Made by a program: the position numbers and the translations under genes. 64,000 bases of DNA, from assembly GCA_020636955.1 (NCBI GenBank), contig JACJWY010000001.1, positions 124,001-188,000 on the forward strand, given 5' to 3'. A model generated the notes under the pieces. It had not been told where the DNA came from, ran no database searches, and saw nothing but the letters and a program-made list of their open reading frames with translations. The stretch is from Thermoleophilales bacterium (lineage in GTDB: Bacteria > Actinomycetota > Thermoleophilia > Solirubrobacterales > 70-9). Of the stretch, positions 7,759 through 16,960 are shown in pieces (the stretch's first letter is position 1; each line of letters begins with the position of its first letter).

Positions 7759-8829
7759 CTAGAGGCAGGAGGCGATGCGGGCGACACCTTCGTCCATGTG
7801 CTCCGGCGGCACCGAGGCGAAAGAGAAGCGGAGGCTTTCCTGGCCGGCGTCGAGCATGAAGTCGACTCCGGGGATGAAAGGAGCTCCGGCTTCCTTGGCC
7901 CGGTCAGCGATCTCGACCGTGTCGCGGCCCTTGGCGAGATCGGCCCAGAGAAAGTATCCGCCGCCGGGCAGCACGAAGCTGGCCTCGGGGATGTGCTCCC
8001 CGAGCGCAGTTACTAGGGCGTCGCGGCGCTCCTGAAGGGCTACCTTGCATTTCTCGATGTTGTCGTCGAGAACGCCGGATTGGCAGAGCTCAAGAACCAG
8101 TGAGCCGGAGAGCATGTTCGGAGAGATGTAGTTCTCGTTGGCGATCTTCGCCAGACGGGCGATTTCGTGATCGGGTCCGGCCAGATAACCGACCCGGACG
8201 CCGGGGCTGACCGTCTTCGAAAAGGAAGAGGCATGGATTACCTTGTCGGCCTCGTCGATCGAGAGCATGGTCGGCGGTGGCTCTTCGCCGAAGGGCAGCT
8301 CACGGTAGGGGTCGTCCTCGAAGATGACGAAGTCATGCTCGGCGGCGAGCGCAACAAGGCGGCGGCGCTTCTCCTCGGAAAGGGTGCAGCCAGCGGGGTT
8401 GTGGAAGTTGGGAATGATGTGGGCGAGTTTGACCGGCCCCAGCTCGAGGGCCTTCTCGACCGCGTCGACGTCGATCCCGTCCGCCTCCAGGGCCACCGGC
8501 ACGAACACGACCCCGAGCTGTTCGAGCAGCAGCAGGGTGCGGTCATAGCTCGGTTGCTCGACTATCACCCGGTCCCCGGGAGAGAGCAGGTGCCGGAAGA
8601 GCATGGCCCCGGCCTCAAGCGAACCGTTGGTGGTCATGACCTGCGAGGAGTCGATGCCGTGACGGTCGGCGATCCAGGCGCAGAGCCCGGGATGCCCGAT
8701 GCCGACCCCGTAGGAGAGAGCTTTTTGCCAGTCGTCTTCGAGGGCTATGGCGGTGGCGGTGCGCACAGCCTCGACCGGAATCAGATCGGGACTGGGGGCA
8801 CCTCTGGCGAAGCTGATCGTGTCAGGCAT
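7759..8829 (-). CDS. PLP-dependent class I/II aminotransferase (LysN/MocR-catalytic-like)
   Basis: The 356-residue fold-type I enzyme carries NFHNPAGCTLSEEKRR, the EDDPYREL Asp that contacts the PLP ring, and SSFSKTVSPGVRVGYL with the Schiff-base Lys at 205. It resembles 2-aminoadipate/aromatic aminotransferases and the catalytic part of MocR regulators, but has no N-terminal HTH. It would transfer an amino group between an amino acid and a 2-oxoacid in the cytosol; the substrate is not evident. The ATG at 8829 has a purine-rich GAGAG leader. A TAACAT -10-like sequence lies at 8879-8874, at the end of the upstream gene. Confidence 0.85.
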   Translation of the reverse strand: MPDTISFARGAPSPDLIPVEAVRTATAIALEDDWQKALSYGVGIGHPGLCAWIADRHGIDSSQVMTTNGSLEAGAMLFRHLLSPGDRVIVEQPSYDRTLLLLEQLGVVFVPVALEADGIDVDAVEKALELGPVKLAHIIPNFHNPAGCTLSEEKRRRLVALAAEHDFVIFEDDPYRELPFGEEPPPTMLSIDEADKVIHASSFSKTVSPGVRVGYLAGPDHEIARLAKIANENYISPNMLSGSLVLELCQSGVLDDNIEKCKVALQERRDALVTALGEHIPEASFVLPGGGYFLWADLAKGRDTVEIADRAKEAGAPFIPGVDFMLDAGQESLRFSFASVPPEHMDEGVARIASCL

Positions 8830-8876
8830 CTCGTCACTCTCGCTCTCGGAGCAGTCGCAGGGCGGGAGAGGCGATG

Positions 8877-10538
8877 TTAGTCAATCGGACAGACCGAGAC
8901 TCCAGGGGTCTTGCTCTTCAGGAACCAGGGAGTCGGTTCGCCGTCGTATCGCAGCTTCAGCAGCTGGGGAGAGTTGGGCCCGACCTTGCCGACCTTCAGC
9001 TGGCGCCCGGTGCCGAAGCGCCCGATCCAGACCTTGGCGTCCCGCTTGCTGATGACCACGGCGCCCTTGCGTGGCAGCCACATGCGGTACCGGCCGCCAT
9101 TGGCGATCATTGGCCTGCATTCAGCCCGCGAGAACGGCTCGGTCACCGGCTGGAAGCCGAGCTTCAGGGAGTTGAAGAGAAAACGGTCCACCGCGTTGCC
9201 GATCTCCGGGGGACGGTCCTTCAGGGTTGACGGGTCGTAACCAAGGGTTCCGTAATCGTCGCCAGTGACGGGGTCGAAGTCATCGGTCAGCATCCGGCGG
9301 GGCTGCCGGGTTACCGGGGGCGGTTTGGGAGTCTGGCCGAGCAGCGATACGGCGGTGACTTCGACCCGGGTCTGCTCGGCTTTCCACTCCCTGGTCTCGG
9401 ACTGGTCGCGCAGCAGCGAGAAAGAGGTCATCAGGCTCACGATCGTGATCAGCCAGAGCGCGATGAAGGCGGAACGGGCCCACCTGAAACCGCTGGTCGC
9501 TTCGACCACGACCAGAAAGACGACGATCAGCCCCGGATACATGTAGCGCGGCATTTCGGGATAGCGCTCAATCCCGCCCACCGCAATCGTCTGGGCCGCG
9601 AAAAGTGCCAGCGCCACCGCCATGACAGTGAGGAGCTTCGTGCTGGCGCCGCGGACCGCAATCCGCAGGCCGAGAGCGAGCACGGCGATCAGTCCCAGGG
9701 CCGGACCGATCCCGGTGCCGGGGGGCATGATGCCCGACAGGACGAAGTCATAGCTGAGGCCGGACCAGGAGCCCAGCACGCCGGAGATGCCTCCGAAGCT
9801 CCACGCCGGCAAGAGCAGGATGTTGAGCAGGTCCCCGCCACCGGCTGCGGTGTCGGTGGCTCCCACATCTCCCAGAAACCGCCAGGCCAGGTACAGCACG
9901 ATCGGGACGACCCCGACCCAAAGCCGGTTCCAGCGTCGGTCGAGCACCGAGGCAAGGGCGACCCCGACCGAGAACGGCAGCGCGACCGTGTAGGTCAGAC
10001 CTCCCAGAATCAGGAAGGCGAAAGTGCCGATGTCCCCGGGGCGGTCGTCGCGATCCCAGAACAGAAGGGCGGCGATCCCGAAGGCCAGGGCGAGCATCAC
10101 CGTGAACCCGTTGCCGGCAATCAGATGCAGCGGGTCGTAGGCGAAAAGCAGGATCGGCAGGCTGAAGGCCAGCGCCACGAAATCGGGAAGTCGCCGGCGT
10201 GCCCAGGTGAAGAAGAGGGCTGTGCAGAGCAGGATCGCGGCCACGGTGAGGATGCGGTAGGCCGCGTAGTCGATCCCCACCGTCTCCAGCATCAGTTTGT
10301 AGACGAGCCGGGGGATGAAGACCAGATGCCCGACATGCGGCGAGAGAGCCCCGCCGAGATCAAGGTGGGGACTGTCGGAGATCCACTGGGCCTCGTCGAT
10401 CGAGAACCAGCCCTTGCGCCCGTAATAGAGGATGATCGGGGTGACGACCGCCATCGCCAGGACGAGCACGATCCAGGGGCTCCGGGAACTGTTTTCGCCC
10501 CGCCTCAGTCGATCGACTCTTTCCGTGAATGAACTCAT
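8877..10538 (-). CDS. polytopic membrane protein, possible GT-C glycosyltransferase
   Basis: This 553-residue protein has an N-terminal cytoplasmic tail, about ten hydrophobic segments from residue 21 to ~385, and a hydrophilic C-terminal region of ~165 residues that is probably extracytoplasmic. An acidic pair, Asp48-Glu49, lies in FSIDEAQWIS just after the first membrane segment, where GT39/GT-C enzymes keep their catalytic acid. The rest does not let me name a family, so the transferase idea is tentative. It lies 72 bases downstream of sucD on the same strand but shows no functional tie to it. Confidence 0.6.
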   Translation of the reverse strand: MSSFTERVDRLRRGENSSRSPWIVLVLAMAVVTPIILYYGRKGWFSIDEAQWISDSPHLDLGGALSPHVGHLVFIPRLVYKLMLETVGIDYAAYRILTVAAILLCTALFFTWARRRLPDFVALAFSLPILLFAYDPLHLIAGNGFTVMLALAFGIAALLFWDRDDRPGDIGTFAFLILGGLTYTVALPFSVGVALASVLDRRWNRLWVGVVPIVLYLAWRFLGDVGATDTAAGGGDLLNILLLPAWSFGGISGVLGSWSGLSYDFVLSGIMPPGTGIGPALGLIAVLALGLRIAVRGASTKLLTVMAVALALFAAQTIAVGGIERYPEMPRYMYPGLIVVFLVVVEATSGFRWARSAFIALWLITIVSLMTSFSLLRDQSETREWKAEQTRVEVTAVSLLGQTPKPPPVTRQPRRMLTDDFDPVTGDDYGTLGYDPSTLKDRPPEIGNAVDRFLFNSLKLGFQPVTEPFSRAECRPMIANGGRYRMWLPRKGAVVISKRDAKVWIGRFGTGRQLKVGKVGPNSPQLLKLRYDGEPTPWFLKSKTPGVSVCPID

Positions 10539-10610
10539 CCGCTGATTACCGTGATCAGTAGCCCTTGCCTTCGTAATCTGACCCCGACGGCCGGAGTACC
10601 TCCCGCATGC

Positions 10611-11486
10611 TCAGAGCGAGCGGAGCGTTTCGACGGCGATCCGGGCGGCCTCGGTCGGGCTTTCGCCCACCCGCACTCCCTTGGCCTCCAGCGCTTCCTG
10701 CTTGGCCTTGGCGGTTCCGGAGGATCCGGAAATGATCGCTCCCGCATGGCCCATCTGCTTGCCGGGCGGAGCGGTGAAGCCGGCGATGTAGGCGACCACC
10801 GGCTTCGAGATCTCGGCCGCGATGAATTCCGCAGCTCTTTCCTCGGCGTCACCGCCGATCTCACCGACCATCACGATCAGGTCGGTCTCGGGGTCGCTGT
10901 CGAAAAGGGTGAGGATGTCGATGAAGTCGGAGCCGATGATCGGATCCCCGCCGATGCCGACGATGGTCGAGTTGCCCTCGCCGGCCTGTTTCAGTTCGTT
11001 GCCGATCTGGTAGGTCAGGGTGCCTGATTTGGAGACCACGCCGATCCTGCCCTGATCGAAGAACTGGGCCGGAATGATGCCGACGTTGGCCTTGCCGGGG
11101 GAGAGTACGCCCGGGCAGTTCGGCCCGATCAGGCGGACCCCTTTCTCACGGGCCTTCCAGTAAGTCGGCAGCATGTCCATCACCGGGATGCCTTCGGTGA
11201 TCGCGATCACCGTCTCGACCCCGGATTCGATCGCCTCGTTGATTGAATCGGCGGCGAACTTCGCGGGGACGAAGATCATCGAGGTGTTGGCGCCGGCCTC
11301 ACGGACCGATTCCTCGATCGAGTTGTAGATCGGGGTGCCTTCAACGTCCTGCCCGCCCTTGCCGGGGGTGACGCCGGCCACCAGCTGGGTGCCGTAGTCC
11401 CGGTTGCGGAGACCGTGGAAGCTGCCCTCGCGGCCGGTCAGGCCGGAGACGACCAGTTTCGTGTCGTTGTCAATGATGATGCTCAT
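10611..11486 (-). CDS. sucD: succinyl-CoA ligase (ADP/GDP-forming) alpha subunit
   Basis: The 291-residue product has the CoA-binding Rossmann domain and the active-site phosphohistidine motif KQMGHAGAI with His247. SGLTGREGSFH, GPNCPGVLSPGK and SKSGTLTYQ are typical of SucD. With SucC it interconverts succinyl-CoA and succinate in the TCA cycle with substrate-level phosphorylation. The gene starts 11 bases after the sucC stop with a GAGGACT ribosome site, so the pair is an operon. Length is standard for the family. Confidence 0.95.
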   Translation of the reverse strand: MSIIIDNDTKLVVSGLTGREGSFHGLRNRDYGTQLVAGVTPGKGGQDVEGTPIYNSIEESVREAGANTSMIFVPAKFAADSINEAIESGVETVIAITEGIPVMDMLPTYWKAREKGVRLIGPNCPGVLSPGKANVGIIPAQFFDQGRIGVVSKSGTLTYQIGNELKQAGEGNSTIVGIGGDPIIGSDFIDILTLFDSDPETDLIVMVGEIGGDAEERAAEFIAAEISKPVVAYIAGFTAPPGKQMGHAGAIISGSSGTAKAKQEALEAKGVRVGESPTEAARIAVETLRSL

Positions 11487-11497
11487 CGGGTCAGTCC

Positions 11498-12658
11498 TCA
11501 GTTCCCGGCCAGCTCGACGACCTTCTTGGCCGCGCCGAGCATTGTGGCTTCGTGGTGCAGGTTGGAGAGTCCGGCGTCGGCCAGCAGGGCCAGGCCTTCC
11601 TCGGAGTTGGTTCCGTCGAGACGGACGACCAGGGGCAGCTCGAGGCCGATCTTGTTGGTGGCTTCGATGATGCCTCGAGCCACTTCGTCACAGCGGGTGA
11701 TCCCGCCGAAGATGTTGAAGAGGATCGCCGTCACCTCGGGGTTCGAGGTGATCACTTCGAGCGCATCGATGATCGCCTCCGCCTTCGATCCGCCGCCGGC
11801 GTCGAGGAAGTTGGCGGGTCGACCCCCGGCCTGGGCGACCACGTCCAGGGTGCTCATGCAGAGTCCGGCGCCATTGCCGAGGATGCCGATGTTGCCGTCA
11901 AGCGAAACGTAGGTGAGGCCTCTCTCCTTCGCCATCGCTTCCTGCGGGTCCTGGTCGGCCGACTCGGGAAGCTCCTCGAGTTCGGGATGACGGAAGAGCG
12001 AGTTGCCGTCGATTGTGACCTTGGCGTCGAGCAGGATCACCTCGCCGTCGGCGTTGACGATCAGTGGGTTGACCTCGATCAAAGTGGCATCCTCGGCCTG
12101 GGCCACCTCGACCAGCTGAATCAGCACGCTGGCTACCTGCCCGGAGACTTCTCCGGGAATCTTCGCCCTGGTGACGATTTCCCGGGCTTCGTCTTCGTCC
12201 AGCCCGGCCAGCGGGTCGACATGCTGCTTGACCAGCGCGTCCGGGTCGGAGGCCGCGATCGCCTCGACGTCCATGCCGCCCATGCGGGAAAGCATGACCA
12301 TCAGCTGCTTGGCCGAGCGGTCGAGAATGACCGAGGCGTAGAACTCGGATTCGATTTCCGATCCCGCCTCGACCCACAGTTCGTGAACCTTGAACGGACC
12401 TTCGCCGTGGGGGCCGACGATGTCCATTCCGATGATGTCACCGGCGTACTCATGCGCTTCGGTGCTGTCCTTGGCGATCTTGATGCCGCCGGCCTTGCCG
12501 CGGCCGCCGATCAGTACCTGGGCTTTGACGGCAACCGGGTAGCCGAGCAGCTCGGAAGCGTCGACGGCGGCGTCAGCGGTGGACGCGTGAACGCCCTTGG
12601 GGACGGGAAGCCCGTGGCGGGCAAACAGTTCTTTTCCCTGATATTCGAGGAGATCCAT
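11498..12658 (-). CDS. sucC: succinyl-CoA ligase beta subunit
   Basis: This 386-residue ATP-grasp protein begins MDLLEYQGKELFARHGLPVP, the canonical SucC N-terminus. KAQVLIGGRGKAGG, EVNPLIVNADG and FNIFGGITRCDEVA follow. It supplies the nucleotide-binding half of succinyl-CoA synthetase. The frame stays open upstream to ~13291, but that stretch is antisense to a HAD gene and lacks family similarity, so the ATG at 12658 is taken. sucC leads the operon and is divergent from the HAD gene. Confidence 0.95.
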   Translation of the reverse strand: MDLLEYQGKELFARHGLPVPKGVHASTADAAVDASELLGYPVAVKAQVLIGGRGKAGGIKIAKDSTEAHEYAGDIIGMDIVGPHGEGPFKVHELWVEAGSEIESEFYASVILDRSAKQLMVMLSRMGGMDVEAIAASDPDALVKQHVDPLAGLDEDEAREIVTRAKIPGEVSGQVASVLIQLVEVAQAEDATLIEVNPLIVNADGEVILLDAKVTIDGNSLFRHPELEELPESADQDPQEAMAKERGLTYVSLDGNIGILGNGAGLCMSTLDVVAQAGGRPANFLDAGGGSKAEAIIDALEVITSNPEVTAILFNIFGGITRCDEVARGIIEATNKIGLELPLVVRLDGTNSEEGLALLADAGLSNLHHEATMLGAAKKVVELAGN

Positions 12659-12766
12659 GACCTTTGAGGAGTTGGGAGTTGGACGGCTCCGGAAGGCATA
12701 GCCGAAGGTGCTCTTGGCCACGTCGAAGCCGACGATGGACTCTATTCGACATAATGCCCTTCCCGC

Positions 12767-13453
12767 ATGCCGCTGCCATCCCTCAAGAACATCGAGTGGG
12801 TAACCACTGACTGCTATGGCGACCTGATCGACTGGGAAAAGGGCATCTCCGAGGCTTGCGCCAAGGAAGCCGCGAAGGATGGTTTCAGCTTCGACACCGA
12901 GCCGTTCATGGCCCGCTTCTTCGAGGTGCAGGCGGAGATCATGGCTGGCTCCTACGAGCTTTACGCCGAGGTGCTCAGGCGCACCATCATCAAGGTGGCA
13001 GGCGAGATTGGCTGGGAAGTCGAACCCTCCCGGGCCCAGTTCCTGCCGGACAGCGTCGCCTACTGGACGCCGTTTCGTGAAGCAAATGCCGCCATGGACC
13101 GGCTGGCGAAGAAATACAACATCGGCATCATCAGCAACATCGACGACAAGATGCTCGGCATCTCGCGACGGCACCTCAGAACCGACCTCGATCTGGTCGT
13201 CACCGCCCAGCAGGTTCGCAGTTACAAGCCGGATGACACCCATTTCAAGGAATGTGCCCGCCGCATCGGTGGCAAGAAGGGGTGGCTCCACATCGGTTCG
13301 AACTACGACACCGACGTAGCTCCCCTGCTAAAAATGAAGGTTCCCGTGATTTGGGTAAACCGACATGGCGAAAAGCTGGCAGGCCGCAAGAAGCCCTCGC
13401 TGGAGGTCAAGACCTTCCGCGACGCAGTGAAGAAGCTGGGCGCCGGAGGCTGA
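12767..13453 (+). CDS. HAD-superfamily hydrolase, haloacid dehalogenase-like
   Basis: The 228-residue protein begins with a HAD motif I (TTDCYGDLIDWE), whose first Asp would be the nucleophile. Motif II is IISNIDD, the motif III Lys is in VRSYKPD, and motif IV is HIGSNYDTDV. The DCYG and DW pattern and helical cap (~20-100) match the L-2-haloacid dehalogenase branch rather than phosphatases with a DxD. The substrate is unknown. The gene stands between divergent sucC and a sulfatase gene that starts 50 bases later. Confidence 0.75.
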   Translation: MPLPSLKNIEWVTTDCYGDLIDWEKGISEACAKEAAKDGFSFDTEPFMARFFEVQAEIMAGSYELYAEVLRRTIIKVAGEIGWEVEPSRAQFLPDSVAYWTPFREANAAMDRLAKKYNIGIISNIDDKMLGISRRHLRTDLDLVVTAQQVRSYKPDDTHFKECARRIGGKKGWLHIGSNYDTDVAPLLKMKVPVIWVNRHGEKLAGRKKPSLEVKTFRDAVKKLGAGG

Positions 13454-13503
13454 TCATTTTCCTGGCCCTCACCCGTTCCTGGGGGAGGCGTTGCGGGTAC
13501 GCA

Positions 13504-15123
13504 GTGGCGGCCCCGTCTGCTGCTGCCGCAATCGTTCTGCTCGCAGCCGCCGTCGTTTTCCTGGTCCTTCCGGCCGAAAGGGCGCTGGCCGCCCGGCCGA
13601 ACTTCGTGATCATCCAGACCGACGACCAGAACGCGGCGACCGTGAGGGCCCGGTTGCGAGGCCAGGTGGGTGGCTTCCAGCGGGTCATGCCCCATTCGCT
13701 TCGGCAGATCGTCCGCAAGGGAACCGAATTTCGCAACTACTACGCGACTTCCCCGGTCTGCAGTCCTTCCCGGGCCTCTCTGCTGAGTGGTCAGTACCCG
13801 TGGAACAGCGGCATCCAGGGCAACGCGGGGCCGGACGGTGGCTGGACCGGCTGGCAAAACCATTCGATCTACCGGCACAACCTTGCCACCACCCTCCGCG
13901 CCGCCGGTTACCGGACCGCTCACGTCGGCAAGTTCACCAACGGCTACTACGACCAGACACTCGGACGCACCGAATCGGTGGTCCCACCGGGATGGAGCAA
14001 CTGGTTCACCACCTCGTATGTGCGCGGAACCCATTTCTACGGCTATCAGGTGAACCTGAACGGCTTCGTGTTCGGTCCGATCGGTGACCCGGACTACCGC
14101 CAGGACGGCCCGGGTATCGACCCCGCCTCCTGTTCGCTGCGCCGAATTGCGGAATTCTGGCCGACCGGCAGCTGCCTGTACAGCGGGGATGTGTTCACTG
14201 CCCAGGCGGTCAGGGTGATCAGGCAGGACCGCAACCGCCCGTTTTTCCTCCAGGTCGATTATCAGGCACCACATGGCGATGTGGCCGGCCCCCGGGGTCC
14301 GCAGCCGGCGACCAGGAACCTGCGCACCGCTTCCCGCACCCCCCTGCCGCGACCACCGGGGTTCAACGAACACAACTTCCGCGACAAGCCGGCGCTGATC
14401 CGCAGTTACGCCCCCCGGAAGATGGGTCGCCGGGACCTGCGGCGGCTCAGCCATTCGTACCGGCGCTATGTCGAGTCGCTGAGATCGGTTGACGACGGGG
14501 TCGGCAGTATCCTCCGGGCCCTGCGCAACAGCGGCAAGCTCCGGAACACATATGTGTTTCTGCTTTCCGATCACGGTCTCTTCCTCGGCGAGCACCGCTT
14601 TGACTGGGGCAAGTTCCTGCCCTATGAGGACTCGTCCTCACCGTTCATGGCGGTGCGGGGACCGAAGGTCCGACGCGGATCCGTCAGTCGCGAGGTGACG
14701 GGGAACATCGATGTGCCGGTCACGATCATGCGCCTCGCCGGGGTGCGTCCGGACTACCCGATGGACGGACGTTCCCTGGCCGGTTTCTGGCGGCATCCGA
14801 ACCGTCGCACCCGCCGGGCCATGGCCATCACCATCCATTCGGGTCAGGTTTCGGAATCCAGCGCTTCGGCTTCTGCGCACGCTCCGGCCCTCAGGTATGA
14901 CGGATTCAGGGTCGGTCAGTACAAGTACATCCGCTACCGGCGCGGCGGCGAGGAACTCTATGACCTCGCCGTCGATCCGCATGAGCTCTACAACCGGATC
15001 GACGCAAGGCGCTATGCCCCGGTGGCCGCCTACATGAGGAGCCACCTCTATCAGGTGGTCGGATGCCAGGGTTCTGCCTGCCGGACGGCGTTGCCGAAGC
15101 CGCCCCGGCCGGTCAACTACTGA
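13504..15123 (+). CDS. secreted formylglycine-dependent sulfatase 1
   Basis: Taken from GTG 13504, this is a 539-residue S1-family sulfatase with a hydrophobic signal segment ending near ALA at residue 29. Metal-binding Asp40-Asp41 lie in IIQTDDQN. The formylglycine site is C86-S-P-S-R (PVCSPSRASLLSG). QVDYQAPHGD, SDHGLFLGEHR and the C-terminal YKYIRY and ELYDLAVDP motifs complete the family. It would hydrolyse sulfate esters outside the cytoplasmic membrane after Cys86 oxidation by an FGE-type enzyme, which is not in this window. The start is uncertain because no ATG lies upstream; GGGGGAGG sits 15 bases before the GTG. Its stop is 4 bases from that of the convergent next gene. Confidence 0.85.
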   Translation: MAAPSAAAAIVLLAAAVVFLVLPAERALAARPNFVIIQTDDQNAATVRARLRGQVGGFQRVMPHSLRQIVRKGTEFRNYYATSPVCSPSRASLLSGQYPWNSGIQGNAGPDGGWTGWQNHSIYRHNLATTLRAAGYRTAHVGKFTNGYYDQTLGRTESVVPPGWSNWFTTSYVRGTHFYGYQVNLNGFVFGPIGDPDYRQDGPGIDPASCSLRRIAEFWPTGSCLYSGDVFTAQAVRVIRQDRNRPFFLQVDYQAPHGDVAGPRGPQPATRNLRTASRTPLPRPPGFNEHNFRDKPALIRSYAPRKMGRRDLRRLSHSYRRYVESLRSVDDGVGSILRALRNSGKLRNTYVFLLSDHGLFLGEHRFDWGKFLPYEDSSSPFMAVRGPKVRRGSVSREVTGNIDVPVTIMRLAGVRPDYPMDGRSLAGFWRHPNRRTRRAMAITIHSGQVSESSASASAHAPALRYDGFRVGQYKYIRYRRGGEELYDLAVDPHELYNRIDARRYAPVAAYMRSHLYQVVGCQGSACRTALPKPPRPVNY

Positions 15124-15127
15124 GCTC

Positions 15128-16891
15128 TCAGTTGGTCAGCTGGCCGAGCTTGTTCAGCTTCGACCGGCCGATCACCTTGCCGCTCGCGTCGAGGCCGATC
15201 AAACGGAACTGGGCGGGATGGCCATCCACCGGAAGGGTCGTTTCAAACCCGTCTCGCCGGGTCTGACCGGCGTAAGCCAGGCGGCCCGGGTTTCCGGCCA
15301 GAACCCGCCAGGTCGCAACCCGCGTGTCACCGTTCCAGCTCACCCAGACCCGGCTGTGATCTCCGGCGGCCATGCTCCTGACGGCGATCTGCGAGGCGGG
15401 CGGTGTGCCCACCCACGGGTCGCTGTAGCAGCGGTAGGACACCTGCTGCGCCGAGTACCAGAGGTCGAAGAGCACGTTGCCCCTGCGGTTGTATTCGGTG
15501 CAGGTCTTCTTGTCACCCCAGCCGACGAAAACGTTGCCGTCAGGCAGCACCTGCGTGTTCCCCTGGCTGTTCGAGAGGATTCCCTCGGGGTGGTAGAAGG
15601 ACTGGACCAGGGTCGTCGTCCTCTTCTTCTGGTTGATGCGGAAGATGATTCCCTTTGAGCGCTTGCTGACCCGCGGCAGGGCGGGACCACCCGCGCCGTT
15701 GTCGAAGAGCGAGTAGGTGCCGTCGGGCTCGCGACGGAAATCGTGCTGGTAGGCGAAATACATGCCCTTGCCGATCTTGAAGTCGGACTTCTTGCCGGCC
15801 ATCCGCCACATGATCTTTCCGGTCAGGCGGTTCACCTTGTAGAGCGCCCGGGCGTGACGGGCGGAGAGCAGCATGTTGCCGTCTTTGTCCCGCTCGATCG
15901 AGTTCAGGTGGAAATAGTCGAACGGTCGCGTGATCCTGCGGGGGATCTTCATGTAGGTCTCGTTGATCCGCACGTTGCCGATCGAATGCCACTCCCACAT
16001 GACCAGGCCGGTTTTCAGGTCTATTTCCTGGGCGACGTTGTCCATCACCGGGGTTCGCTTCAGGCCGCCAAACCGCCGCAGGTCCATGACAACGGTCCGG
16101 AAGCCGTTGACGAAGGCTGTGTTGCGCCCTGCCATGGTGAACTCATGCGGATCGCTGGTGTAACCGTTGCCGGCGTGGAACTGCTTGATCACCTTGTAGT
16201 TCCGGTTGAGGATCGTGTAGAAGCTGGCGACCTTGTTGCCGATCTGGGCTCGTCGCCACCAGGTGAGCACCGGCTTGCCCCTGAACCGCTGGACCCGGAA
16301 GTCGGTGATCCGGAGGCCCGGGTCGTAATAGACCAGGTTGCCTTCACGGTCGACGATCATCGGCCCGTTGGTCCGCGGGGCGAGGAAGATCAGACCGTCA
16401 TTGGCAGCGGGGCTGCTGGTCTTGATCGAGATGTCCGGGACCTTGTAGCGGAAAGTCTTGTAGGAAGTCCAGTCCGGCGGGGTCGCTCCTCTGGCGGGCA
16501 CCTGTGGCTCGGCCCGCCAGGACTTGGGAACGATCTGGCCGGTGGCGAAGCTGTACCTGTGCCTCCCGGTGCCGTAGAAGATGTTCGATCGCGAATAGAC
16601 AGTGACCCGCTCCTGGGTCTGGAAAGGCTTGAAGGGAAGAAAGCTTGCCCCTCTGCCGTCAGAGTGTGCCTCGACGCGGCCACGGTGAATGCCGCTGCGG
16701 GATCCGCGCACGGAGATACGGCCCAGAGCCCCGGGCTTTATTCCACGGAACGAAATCTGGGTCGTCGGCGAAGCGACCTTGACCCCGGGGCTAGGGTAGG
16801 CAGCTATCTTTTTGGCTTGGGCAGCGGGCACGAGGGCCAGGCCCAAAAAAGAGACGAACAGCGCGACTGCGGTCGTGGCTAGGCGCGACAC
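15128..16891 (-). CDS. secreted arylsulfotransferase (ASST)-like beta-propeller protein
   Basis: The 587-residue protein from GTG 16891 has a signal peptide (SRLATTAVALFVSFLGL ... AQA). Propeller-type repeats follow with SDPHEFTM, FHLNSIERDKDGN, LSARHARALYKV and YQHDFRREPDG. The spaced His motifs H-x-N-S, S-x-R-H and Q-H-D are those of the Arylsulfotran_2/ASST group. ASST enzymes move sulfate between phenolic acceptors without PAPS, through a sulfo-His. Activity here is inferred. AAAGGGGA precedes the GTG. The gene lies tail to tail with sulfatase 1. A C-terminal Ig-like region of ~85 residues follows the propeller. Confidence 0.78.
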   Translation of the reverse strand: MSRLATTAVALFVSFLGLALVPAAQAKKIAAYPSPGVKVASPTTQISFRGIKPGALGRISVRGSRSGIHRGRVEAHSDGRGASFLPFKPFQTQERVTVYSRSNIFYGTGRHRYSFATGQIVPKSWRAEPQVPARGATPPDWTSYKTFRYKVPDISIKTSSPAANDGLIFLAPRTNGPMIVDREGNLVYYDPGLRITDFRVQRFRGKPVLTWWRRAQIGNKVASFYTILNRNYKVIKQFHAGNGYTSDPHEFTMAGRNTAFVNGFRTVVMDLRRFGGLKRTPVMDNVAQEIDLKTGLVMWEWHSIGNVRINETYMKIPRRITRPFDYFHLNSIERDKDGNMLLSARHARALYKVNRLTGKIMWRMAGKKSDFKIGKGMYFAYQHDFRREPDGTYSLFDNGAGGPALPRVSKRSKGIIFRINQKKRTTTLVQSFYHPEGILSNSQGNTQVLPDGNVFVGWGDKKTCTEYNRRGNVLFDLWYSAQQVSYRCYSDPWVGTPPASQIAVRSMAAGDHSRVWVSWNGDTRVATWRVLAGNPGRLAYAGQTRRDGFETTLPVDGHPAQFRLIGLDASGKVIGRSKLNKLGQLTN

Positions 16892-16960
16892 CGTTCCCCT
16901 TTCACATGGTGATTGGCGGATCCGGAATCTTAGACCACTCAAACGCTGCGAAGTTGCGGC

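Noticed and set aside
10542..10558. CTGAT-N7-ATCAG dyad upstream of the membrane protein gene at 8877-10538
   Set aside because: The arms are only 5 bases, and no promoter element aligns with it.
12659..13291. Upstream extension of the sucC frame
   Set aside because: The canonical SucC N-terminus begins at 12658, and the extension is antisense to the HAD gene.
13303..14595. Minus-strand 430-codon frame opposite sulfatase 1
   Set aside because: It has no family motif and no start signal, while the plus strand encodes a complete sulfatase with signal peptide and formylglycine site.
15128..16891. Annotation of the ASST-like genes as PAPS-dependent sulfotransferases
   Set aside because: They have signal peptides or lipoboxes and propeller His motifs, not the PAPS-binding P-loop, so they cannot be the cytosolic PAPS users.
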